Below, piece by piece: positions 15,670 through 23,078 of a DNA stretch of 29,425 bases (positions are counted from its first letter, which is position 1; each line of letters begins with the position of its first letter). The notes below the pieces were generated by a model. The model searched no databases and had not been told where the DNA came from. It saw nothing but the letters and a program-made list of their open reading frames with translations. Source of the stretch: an uncultured Prevotella sp. Its GTDB lineage: Bacteria; Bacteroidota; Bacteroidia; Bacteroidales; Bacteroidaceae. A program made the position numbers and the translations under genes. The stretch is taken from contig CAJKDU010000028.1 of assembly GCA_905198745.1 (NCBI GenBank), positions 1 through 29,425 of the forward strand, given 5' to 3'.

Positions 15670-17505
15670 ATGATGATAGCCACTCTTGTTATTCTTGGTC
15701 TGACTGCCCTCATGTTTGTTATCGGGAAAATTCGTTCAGACATTGTTGCTCTTCTTGCCCTCCTTGCCCTTCTGCTCTGTGGCGTGCTCACGCCCCAGGA
15801 AGCCCTGTCGGGTTTCTCCAATTCCGTTGTCATCATGATGGTGGGATTGTTCGTGGTGGGTGGTGCCGTGCTGCGCACAGGACTTGCCCGCATGGCAAGC
15901 CGCCAGGTGATGAGGCTTGCCCGGGGCAACGAGACGGCCCTCTTCCTGCTTGTTGTGCTGACCACGGCCGTCATCGGAGCCTTTGTGAGCAACACCGGTA
16001 CGGTGGCGCTTATGCTCCCCATTGTGGTCAGCATGGCCACACAGGCCAAGATGAACGCTTCGCGGCTGCTGATGCCCCTTGCCTTTGCCAGCAGCATGGG
16101 TGGCATGCTCACCCTCATCGGCACTCCTCCCAACCTGGTCATTCAAGAAACCCTGACAGAGAACGGTTATGCGCCATTGGGCTTTTTCTCGTTCACTCCG
16201 GTCGGTTTGGTGTGCTTGCTCGTAGGTATCGTAGTGATGCTGCCCCTCAGCAAGTGGCTGCTTGACAGGAAGGCTGCCGAGCAACGCGCTTCCAAGGGCA
16301 AGACCCTCGACCAACTGGCTGAGGAATACCGCCTTTCCCATCAGATACACCGTTGCCGGGTCAATGCCGGCAGCACGTTGGTCGGCAGCACGTTGGCGGA
16401 ACTCGACTTGCGCCACCGCTATTCGCTCACGGTGGTGGAGGTGCGGCAGGAGAACCGCACCCACTCCAAACTCATGCAGCAGGTGAACCAGCGCATACCG
16501 GGCCCTCGCACCCAACTACAGGAAGACGACATACTCTATCTGGCCGGCGACGATGCCCATGTAGGCCGTCTTGTGGCAGACTATAGCCTGGAGCTGTTGT
16601 CTGCCGAGGGTGTTTCTTCTCGCCTTGCCTTCTACGACATAGGCATTGCCGAACTGGTGCTGATGCCCCATTCACGCCTTGTCAACCGAGAGATTCGCCA
16701 GTCGGGATTCCGTGAGAAATTCAATGTCAACGTGCTTGGCATCCGCCGCAAGGGAACAACCATCGTGAGCCATCTGGCCGAAGAACGTTTCCTGCCGGGT
16801 GACATGCTCCTTGTGCAAGGCACGTGGCAGAACATAGCCCGCCTGGAGGCCGAAGAGGAAGACTGGGTGGTGCTCGGGAGGCCTCAACAGCAGGCAGAGT
16901 CAGTCACACGCGACTATAAGGCTCCCTATGCAGCGTTCGTGCTGGCGCTGATGGTGGCGCTGATGGTGTTCGATTTTGTTCCCGTGGCTCCGGTCACGGC
17001 TGTGATGCTTGCCGGTGTGCTCATGGTGCTGGGTGGTTGTTTCAAGAATGTGGAGGCTGCCTACAAGACCATCAACTGGGAAAGTGTGGTGCTCATTGCG
17101 GCGATGATGCCCATGTCGGTGGCGCTGGAGAAGACGGGCGCCTCGCAGCTGATTTCCCACTCGCTGGTGGGTGCGCTCGGCTCCATGGGGCCAACGGCAC
17201 TTCTGGCAGGCATTTATTTCACAACCTCACTTCTCACCATGTTTATCAGCAACACGGCCACTGCCGTACTTATGTCGCCCATTGCCCTGTCGTCCGCTGT
17301 TCAGTTGGGTTGTAGTCCCTATCCCTTTCTTTTTGCCGTGGCCGTGTCGGCGAGCATGTGTTTCGCCTCACCTTTCTCCACACCGCCCAATGCGCTTGTC
17401 GTGCAGGCTGGCGGATACAGATTCATGGACTATGTGAAGTTTGGACTGCCTCTTCAGGTTGCCATGGGCATTGTGATGATTGTTGTGTTGCCTCTGCTTG
17501 TGTGA
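15670..17505 (+). CDS. SLC13-family permease with two RCK_C-like domains
   Basis: This 611-residue inner-membrane protein belongs to the divalent anion/sodium symporter (DASS, SLC13) group, which moves dicarboxylates, sulfate or related anions. The N-terminal half (residues 1-200) has about six membrane segments, including the substrate loop FVSNTGTVALMLPI and SSMGGMLTLIGTPPNLVIQE. A cytosolic insert of roughly residues 205-415 contains two TrkA-C-like domains (near 225-310 and 320-405), which often bind ligands and gate transport. The C-terminal half has the mirrored motif FISNTATAVLMSPIAL and ASPFSTPPNALVVQAGGY. This inverted repeat of SNT and TPPN motifs is typical for the family. The substrate cannot be told from sequence. 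The start could be either of two adjacent ATGs. It is convergent with a MATE exporter. Confidence 0.9.
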   Translation: MMIATLVILGLTALMFVIGKIRSDIVALLALLALLLCGVLTPQEALSGFSNSVVIMMVGLFVVGGAVLRTGLARMASRQVMRLARGNETALFLLVVLTTAVIGAFVSNTGTVALMLPIVVSMATQAKMNASRLLMPLAFASSMGGMLTLIGTPPNLVIQETLTENGYAPLGFFSFTPVGLVCLLVGIVVMLPLSKWLLDRKAAEQRASKGKTLDQLAEEYRLSHQIHRCRVNAGSTLVGSTLAELDLRHRYSLTVVEVRQENRTHSKLMQQVNQRIPGPRTQLQEDDILYLAGDDAHVGRLVADYSLELLSAEGVSSRLAFYDIGIAELVLMPHSRLVNREIRQSGFREKFNVNVLGIRRKGTTIVSHLAEERFLPGDMLLVQGTWQNIARLEAEEEDWVVLGRPQQQAESVTRDYKAPYAAFVLALMVALMVFDFVPVAPVTAVMLAGVLMVLGGCFKNVEAAYKTINWESVVLIAAMMPMSVALEKTGASQLISHSLVGALGSMGPTALLAGIYFTTSLLTMFISNTATAVLMSPIALSSAVQLGCSPYPFLFAVAVSASMCFASPFSTPPNALVVQAGGYRFMDYVKFGLPLQVAMGIVMIVVLPLLV

Positions 17506-17578
17506 TGCCTTTTCATCGCATGGACGTCTCCGTATGCCAAATGGGCTTGTCCTGAAGCAGAGAATGTGGAAGTGAATA

Positions 17579-17609
17579 AAAGGTGAAAGCCTGCAGGGCT
17601 TTCACCTTT
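17579..17609. terminator. Shared bidirectional terminator
   Basis: AAAGGTGAAAGCC (17579-17591) pairs with GGCTTTCACCTTT (17597-17609) around a 5-nt loop. It lies between two convergent genes and has T-rich arms in both directions. The last codons and the stop of the MATE gene are part of the right arm of the stem. Confidence 0.85.
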
Positions 17610-18981
17610 GTTGATTCCCTGGAGCGTGTGCAGACGGGGCTTGCAGTTTCTTTTTCAAATGGTGGTAGAGCCGCCACATGGCAGGCACGAGGAAAATGTC
17701 TGCCATAATCCATGCCACGGGGTCGCCGTAGCACACGCCGAGGAATCCCCATGCAGGCACCAGCCACAGGCTCACGCCGCACCGCGCTATCATCTCCATC
17801 ACACCCGACAGCATCGACAGGTTGCTGTAGCCCAGTCCCTGGATGCTGTAGCGCAGGATGGTGAGCAGTCCGAGCACCGGATAGTAGTAGTTGCACAGCC
17901 GCATGAACTGGGCGGCATAGCGCACTATCTCTGTCTCGCCGCTCTTCACGAAGATCATCATCAGGTAGTCGGCAAAGGGATAGATGACGATGAACGTGAA
18001 CACAAAGTAGATGAGCATCACCTTGATGGCGGAGCGCAAGCCGAGCGCTATGCGGTCCAGTCGTCGTGCGCCGATGTTCTGTCCGCAGTAGGTGGCCATC
18101 GCCACACCGATGTTCTCAAATACGCAGGTGAACAGATACTTGATGCGCATCGAGGCGGTGAATGCCGCCACGTAGACTGTGCCCAGGGCGTTGTTGGCGC
18201 TTTGGAGCATGATGGAGCCAATGGCGGTGATGGAGAACTGCAGTCCCATGGGTATGCCGTTGACCAGCAGTCGTCCCACCTTGCGGTCGTCATAGACGCG
18301 CTCCTCGCGGTTGGGAATGAGCAGTTGCATGTGGCGCTTGATATACCATCCGCACAGTGCCGAGGCAAACACCTGCGAGACAAGTGTGGCTATGGCGGCA
18401 CCCTCCACGCCCATGCCGAACACGATGATGAACACCATGTCGAGCACAATGTTCACCACCGACGAGGTGATGAGAAAGTAGAACGGCTGCTTGGAGTTGC
18501 CCAGTGCCCGGATGAATCCAGAGAGGGCGTTGTAGGCAATGGTGAAGGGAATGGCTATGAAGTTGAACAGCAGATACACGTAGGCATCGCTGAAACATTC
18601 TCGGGGCGTGTTGACCACCTGGAGAATGCGGTCGCAGAACAGGCAGGTGAGCAGCGTGATGACGGCGGCTATCACCGCCGATATGCGCACCGCACCCGCC
18701 ACATACTGCCGCATCTCGCTGAAGTTCTTGGCACCGAACGACTGTGCCACGGGAATGGCAAAGCCGGCGCATGCCCCGTTGCAGAAACCCATGATGAGAA
18801 ACATGACCGACGTCGATGCTCCCACGCCTGCCAGGGCGTTCACCCCCACGAAGCGCCCCACCACGGCGGCGTCGATGATGAGGTACATCTGCTGGAGTAT
18901 ATAGCCCAGAATGAGAGGGACGGCAAATTTGAGGATGCCGCGTGTGGGCGAGCCCACGGTCATATCGCTGATTTGTGACAT
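17602..18981 (-). CDS. MATE family efflux transporter
   Basis: MATE transporters export organic cations, drugs or metabolites across the inner membrane using sodium or proton gradients. The 459-residue length and about twelve hydrophobic segments fit the family. The N-terminus, SQISDMTVGSPTRGILKFAVPLILGYILQQMY, has the usual pattern before helix 1, and VGRFVGVNALAGVGAS is the typical loop of the first pair of helices. The middle has NALSGFIRALGNSKQPF and IVFGMGVEGAAIATLVSQ, both characteristic. The start at 18981 fits a promoter 32-63 nt upstream. The substrate is not predictable. The stop codon lies within the terminator stem shared with the SLC13-type gene. A 456-residue open frame on the other strand is a shadow. 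Confidence 0.95.
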   Translation of the reverse strand: MSQISDMTVGSPTRGILKFAVPLILGYILQQMYLIIDAAVVGRFVGVNALAGVGASTSVMFLIMGFCNGACAGFAIPVAQSFGAKNFSEMRQYVAGAVRISAVIAAVITLLTCLFCDRILQVVNTPRECFSDAYVYLLFNFIAIPFTIAYNALSGFIRALGNSKQPFYFLITSSVVNIVLDMVFIIVFGMGVEGAAIATLVSQVFASALCGWYIKRHMQLLIPNREERVYDDRKVGRLLVNGIPMGLQFSITAIGSIMLQSANNALGTVYVAAFTASMRIKYLFTCVFENIGVAMATYCGQNIGARRLDRIALGLRSAIKVMLIYFVFTFIVIYPFADYLMMIFVKSGETEIVRYAAQFMRLCNYYYPVLGLLTILRYSIQGLGYSNLSMLSGVMEMIARCGVSLWLVPAWGFLGVCYGDPVAWIMADIFLVPAMWRLYHHLKKKLQAPSAHAPGNQQR

Positions 18982-19012
18982 GTTAGTTATTGAGTGTGTA
19001 GTTATCCGGCTG

Positions 19013-19044
19013 CAAAGTTACGCCAATTCCCGTGGCTTGCCAAA
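19013..19044 (-). promoter_or_regulatory. Promoter of the MATE gene
   Basis: On the minus strand TTTG (19041-19044), a 20-nt spacer and TAACTTTG (19013-19020) form a good Bacteroidota promoter, giving a leader of about 25-30 nt. Confidence 0.75.
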
Positions 19045-19321
19045 TCAGAAAGTTAAAATAAAGTTAGCAGTCCTTCGCTGCATGTCTTCCATTGGCGGTC
19101 TCGGGCAGCCGATGACATATCCATTGCTCCGCTTGCCCCGGGCTGAGTGCAGGTTTGGCTTTCATCCCGCTTTTTTAGGTCGCGACGAAAACAAATCTGC
19201 CGGAACCATTCGTGCCACTCCTTCCAGGCCTTCAAACTGTAAGTTGCCCACCCCAATACAGGTTTGCAACCCACGGACAATCCTCCTGGCGAACTTGCGG
19301 AAACCTCCGTGTTTACGGGGC

Positions 19322-19357
19322 AAGTGGCCACTTACGCTGTAAAAGTGTGACACTTTT
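19322..19357. repeat. Two adjacent palindromes
   Basis: AAGTGGCCACTT at 19322-19333 is perfect, and AAAAGTGTGACACTTTT at 19341-19357 is perfect around a central G. Spaced 7 nt apart, they may be operator sites for a dimeric regulator. The inner TGACAC recurs at about 19489 and 19981. Confidence 0.5.
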
Positions 19358-19513
19358 CGCGATCTTGCCCTGTTTTACGGCTTTTTTTAAGTGTGCAATC
19401 GGCCATTACAAAAAGTGTGCCAAAAATTCGGAAACACGGAAAAATAATTCAGGCGGCCAAAATATGTAAAGAAACAAAAATCTCTACGTGACACGACGAC
19501 TACACCTTCACAT

Positions 19514-19579
19514 TGCTAACGCCACACCCTCCCACCGCTAACGGCACACTAACACATCGCTAACGGCACACTAACGAAC
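19514..19579. repeat. Three tandem 22-bp repeats
   Basis: Units at 19514-19535, 19536-19557 and 19558-19579 have a period of exactly 22 bp. The last two share CGCTAACGGCACACTAAC (18 identical bases); the first is degenerate (TGCTAACGCCACACCCTC). A period of two helical turns puts every copy on the same DNA face, as in iterons or repeated protein-binding sites. Confidence 0.75.
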
Positions 19580-19780
19580 TTCTTGCCGCAGTGGAAATGT
19601 GAAAACAGGCAATCTGCGCATGGATGCCGTGGCACGGATAAAGACGGGAGTATAGGCATTGGGTAAAGAAAAGTTACCGTCAGAAAACTTTTCGATGCCG
19701 CCTTGCTTTCACACGGACTGAGTGTTACGTCACGCAAAATATATGTGTGCATGCCTATACAAATCGTAAGCAAGAAAAAG

Positions 19781-19808
19781 TAATATAATATATTAATATA
19801 TTATATTA
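19781..19808. repeat. Perfect 28-bp AT-only palindrome
   Basis: The half-site TAATATAATATATT is followed by its exact reverse complement with no spacer. All 28 bases are A or T. It could extrude as a cruciform or melt easily. Confidence 0.8.
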
Positions 19809-20011
19809 AAACATTTAACATATCTACCTACCACGCATATATTTCGAACTGTCACGTCACATTCTTCCGAATTTAACATTTAGAGTAGTTGTGATAATGA
19901 TTGTAAAACATCAGATATACAGTCATATACACGGGAAAATCGTGTTTCTCCATTATAGCCGATTTTAACATATCCAAGCGTGACACTTCGAAAAACAGGG
20001 CATTATTGGCT

Positions 20012-20074
20012 CCAAAACGTGCAATTGAGAGGCCAAACTATGCAGTTGAACACCCAAACTTGCATGGAAAAAAA
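20012..20074. repeat. Three degenerate 21-bp repeats
   Basis: Units starting at 20012, 20033 and 20054 each begin CCAAA and carry TGCA about 9 bases later: CCAAAACGTGCAATTGAG, CCAAACTATGCAGTTGAA, CCAAACTTGCATGGAAAA. The spacing is exactly 21 bp. Confidence 0.5.
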
Positions 20075-20366
20075 GTTAAAAGGGCATTTTTGCACACAAA
20101 CTTTACCGCTTTCTCATGCCGTATTTTTGTACCCAAAGTTGCATATTTTGCACTCTTTCGGAGTGAAAGATTCATTTTTCGGTATCATAGTGCGCCGTGT
20201 CGAAATTTGTTACTAACGAATGTTAATTGCCTATGTCGTGCTGTGGCGTGTATTTTGGTCGTCATGGAAAGAGCTGAAAGGGCATACACTTTTCGTATAA
20301 TGAGGAATGTTGCGTATAATTGTGATTTTTTAACGGGGTAGGTAACGCTTTGTGAAATATTTCTTA

Positions 20367-20374
20367 TATATTTG
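20367..20374 (+). promoter_or_regulatory. Likely -7 box of the secreted YD-like gene
   Basis: TATATTTG matches TAnnTTTG and lies about 50 nt before the start codon. A TTTG upstream is only 14 nt away, so the -33 element is uncertain. Confidence 0.5.
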
Positions 20375-20424
20375 CACTCACATCCTATATTGTTCACGAA
20401 ACATTAACCCAAACAGATAACGTT

Positions 20425-22719
20425 ATGAAGAAAACTCTACTCTTCGTGCTTGCACTCACCGCCATGGGTGCGCTGGCACAATCGCTCAAGTTCGGCAAGC
20501 CACGTGCGCGTCAGCAAGAGAGGAAGGTTATGGTGGACCGACAGGCCAACAAGGCGTCACAGAGCCGCATGTCATGGGCTGCCAAAGCCAATTTCATACC
20601 CATCGACGAGGCGCAGACCTTGGACGACAACGGCCACATATTCCGCTACGTGTACGGATATGACAAGGACGGACAGCGTTCGTCGGAGGCCATCTACTGC
20701 AAGGAGAAACAGCAGGACGGCTCGTATGTGGACAAGGGACTCGTCGTGCGCGGCACCTACCAGTACCAGTATGACACGAAGGGCAGACTGTGCGCCAAGA
20801 GCGTGGACTACGGCACAACGAACAATGACTATGGATTCTACAGCTATTTTGTCCAGGTGAACTACCAGGATGACGGCAAGGTGCTGTATGTGAAGTACGT
20901 CAAGGGGGACAATGCCTTGGACGGCTATGGCAACGCGTCGGAAATGTGGAGCTATTATCCCGACGGCAAACTTGCCATGTACACCACAGAAGGCGACGGC
21001 CAGACTCCCGAGTACTACAAACTTACGGAGCAGGGCAACGTGAAGGAAACTGGCCTCTTTAAGGGCTGGGACCAGATTGACAAAACGCTGGAGTTGATGC
21101 CATGGCGCACCACAGAAGGCGAACTCAACGATTCCACCATTACCCATTACGGACGTATCTACAGCAGTTCGGACACCAACACCCGCGACAAGACCAAGGT
21201 GGAGCACTACAAATATTCACCCACAGGATTGTTGCTGGAGTACACGGTTTATGGTAGCAACGGGGAAGACTGCAAGACAGTTTATGCCTATGACGACCTG
21301 GGACGCATCGTCTCATGGAAGAAATACTATGCCAACGATGACGACAGCGATGCGGGTTATGCGTCGAACATGTCGCGCGGCATGAACGAGTGGGACCATT
21401 CGGCCGAGGCACCCGCCACGGAGCCAGAGTGGCAAGCGGAACCGGAGTTCTGCCAGACATGGACCTATCTCGACAACACCACCGTGTGGGGCGTGGGCAA
21501 TCCCTGGCACGACGTGTTCAACCTTGACGGTCCTGCCACTGAAATACTGCTCGTGGACGAGGACCACACCACACGCAACACCTTTGAGTGGACAGCTCCG
21601 GGCAAGCTGAAGAGCTACAAGTATTATGATGAGAACATAGACGGTGTGACTGAAGACAACCAGATTGAAGTGGATGCCGACGGACACATCGTGAAGAACG
21701 TGTGGACAAGCAAGGAGTCGTATGGCGACAAGGTTGAGGAATCGGTGGAGACCACTACCTACAAGTGGGACGGCGACAACCTTGTTTCGGCCAGCGAGGT
21801 GGACGAGAGCAGTTATGGTGACTACAAGAATAAAACCGTTTTTGACTACACCTACACCTTCGGCGACAATTCTTATCGGGAAGACACCAAGCAGTTTGAT
21901 GTGCAGACCGATGGCGTTCCGAGCGAGACTTCCTCTTACTCTCTCTCCGTGACCCGCAAAGGCAATACCCTCCGCTGTGTGAACACGAACACTAATCTGG
22001 ACGAGCCTTATATCACGGTACTCGGTGTGCAGGACGAGGACGTGACTTTCACCATTCCGAACATACTCAAGGATATGGAAGGCTTCACTGCCGATGTGCC
22101 TATTGTGGCATCGCAGAAAGGACGTGTTGTTGCGGCTTCCAACCATAACTCCTATGGCATAAATGAAGGTTATAACCTAAGCCAGGCTGATGAATTGTAT
22201 TTAAACGTCCTGGGCGACCATTATTGCTCCATCGAGCACGATGGCGAGCAAACTGTGGGCCGCAGCATCGAAGGACTGCCGCTCTTCATCCTGAAAGGCA
22301 GCCAGTTGCAGACCATCTTTGCATACTATGATGAGGACTATAGTGAGGTAGTGCCCGCCAGCCGTGCCATTAGTTTGCCGGCCGGAAAGGCCTACGAAGA
22401 GATCAACTTCACCTACAACGACGAAGGCCAGCTCGTTGGCCAGCAGGTGACCGAGGTGAAAGCCGACGGCACCCGCACCGAGACCATCAAGCTGGAATAC
22501 AAGTACGACCCGACAGGCATCGGTTCGCTGCAGATGGACACCCGTGTGGGCGTGAACCTGCAGGGCCGTTTGCTCAACCTCAAGAACGGTGCTGTGTTCA
22601 GCGTGTTCTCCCTCGGTGGTTCGGTGTTGGCTGAAGGCGTGGATGCCTACACCTTCCAGACCCCAGGCATCTACCTTGTCAAGGTGGGCAAGCAGACCGT
22701 GAAGGTGAACGTGAAGTAA
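20425..22719 (+). CDS. Secreted protein with YD-like repeats and a possible type IX sorting domain
   Basis: This 764-residue protein begins with a clear signal peptide (MKKTLLFVLALTAMGALAQS, cleavage likely after ALA). The body contains scattered units resembling RHS/YD repeats, such as VYGYDKDGQRSSEAIY, YQYDTKGRLCAKSVDYG, YKYSPTGLLLEYTVYG, YAYDDLGRIVSWKKYY and TYNDEGQLVGQQVTEV. These usually form beta-rich extracellular shells or strands. The last about 60 residues (VFSVFSLGGSVLAEG, then TPGIYLVKVGKQTVKVNVK) look like the C-terminal sorting domain of type IX secretion cargo, with the usual GIYLVKV strand. It would be exported and possibly attached to the surface. It has its own promoter and terminator and no related neighbours. 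No enzyme motif was recognised. The sorting-domain assignment is inference. Confidence 0.8.
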   Translation: MKKTLLFVLALTAMGALAQSLKFGKPRARQQERKVMVDRQANKASQSRMSWAAKANFIPIDEAQTLDDNGHIFRYVYGYDKDGQRSSEAIYCKEKQQDGSYVDKGLVVRGTYQYQYDTKGRLCAKSVDYGTTNNDYGFYSYFVQVNYQDDGKVLYVKYVKGDNALDGYGNASEMWSYYPDGKLAMYTTEGDGQTPEYYKLTEQGNVKETGLFKGWDQIDKTLELMPWRTTEGELNDSTITHYGRIYSSSDTNTRDKTKVEHYKYSPTGLLLEYTVYGSNGEDCKTVYAYDDLGRIVSWKKYYANDDDSDAGYASNMSRGMNEWDHSAEAPATEPEWQAEPEFCQTWTYLDNTTVWGVGNPWHDVFNLDGPATEILLVDEDHTTRNTFEWTAPGKLKSYKYYDENIDGVTEDNQIEVDADGHIVKNVWTSKESYGDKVEESVETTTYKWDGDNLVSASEVDESSYGDYKNKTVFDYTYTFGDNSYREDTKQFDVQTDGVPSETSSYSLSVTRKGNTLRCVNTNTNLDEPYITVLGVQDEDVTFTIPNILKDMEGFTADVPIVASQKGRVVAASNHNSYGINEGYNLSQADELYLNVLGDHYCSIEHDGEQTVGRSIEGLPLFILKGSQLQTIFAYYDEDYSEVVPASRAISLPAGKAYEEINFTYNDEGQLVGQQVTEVKADGTRTETIKLEYKYDPTGIGSLQMDTRVGVNLQGRLLNLKNGAVFSVFSLGGSVLAEGVDAYTFQTPGIYLVKVGKQTVKVNVK

Positions 22720-22738
22720 GCGCACTTGACCCCAGATA

Positions 22739-22784
22739 ACAAGAGGCGGCTCTTTACTCGCAATGGGTAAAAGCCGCCTCTTGT
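22739..22784 (+). terminator. Terminator after the secreted YD-like gene
   Basis: A 13-bp perfect stem, ACAAGAGGCGGCT (22739-22751) with AGCCGCCTCTTGT (22772-22784), has a 20-nt loop and is followed by CTTGTTTTG. Confidence 0.85.
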
Positions 22785-23041
22785 CTTGTTTTGTGGCAAA
22801 GGCTAAAAGCCATATCTTACCGCATAAAGTGGAATGTTGGTCATCCAGTCCTGCTTCCTGTATGGAGACATGGAGAAACGAAGTCCGTGAAGCCCCGGAT
22901 TGTCCATTACGTATTGTCGTAGAGACTTTGCCTAACACTTTTCTATGGGAAAGTTCGGCTGAACCCTACACTTTTCTAGGGGAAAGAGCCCTCTGTGGTT
23001 CCTGTTTCCTGAGGTAAAAGCAGAAAGCAAAGGCTTGGAAA
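22785..23041. other. Intergenic stretch with a short direct repeat
   Basis: No gene was seen. CCTAACACTTTTCTATGGG at 22931 and CCTACACTTTTCTAGGGG at 22965 begin a direct repeat of 22-23 nt at 34-nt spacing that differs by one deletion and one substitution. The promoter of the next gene begins at 23042. Confidence 0.45.
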
Positions 23042-23073
23042 TTTGCACATTTCGCAAGAAATCACTAAGTTTG
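23042..23073 (+). promoter_or_regulatory. Promoter of the THUMP-like gene
   Basis: TTTG (23042-23045), a 20-nt spacer and TAAGTTTG (23066-23073) match the Bacteroidota promoter. The expected transcription start falls at or next to the ATG at 23079, implying a leaderless message. Confidence 0.7.
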
Positions 23074-23078
23074 CACAC

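Larger units (their letters stand above)
18982..20424. other. 1.4-kb gene-free, repeat-rich region
   Basis: No convincing coding region is present; the short open frames here have no recognisable features. Contents include the MATE promoter; palindromes AAGTGGCCACTT (19322-19333) and AAAAGTGT-G-ACACTTTT (19341-19357); three 22-bp tandem repeats (19514-19579); a 28-bp AT palindrome (19781-19808); three degenerate 21-bp repeats (20012-20074); and the promoter of the secreted YD-like protein at the right end. A TATTTTTG at 20122-20129 has no partner TTTG. Confidence 0.6.

Noticed and set aside
17608..18978. 456-codon open frame opposite the MATE gene
   Set aside because: Its histidine- and glutamate-rich, low-hydrophobicity product is the typical shadow of a membrane-protein gene read backwards.
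19781..19808. Possible dif chromosome-dimer resolution site (28 bp with two arms)
   Set aside because: The length fits, but the inner arm bases do not match the conserved ATAA-N6-TTAT core, and a dif site would be expected far from parS and mnmG.
20122..20129. TATTTTTG as a promoter in the gene desert
   Set aside because: No TTTG at a suitable distance and no gene directly downstream; such 8-mers are expected by chance in AT-rich DNA.
8586..20424. CRISPR array among the repeat clusters
   Set aside because: The repeats are tandem or degenerate without uniform unique spacers, and there are no cas genes.
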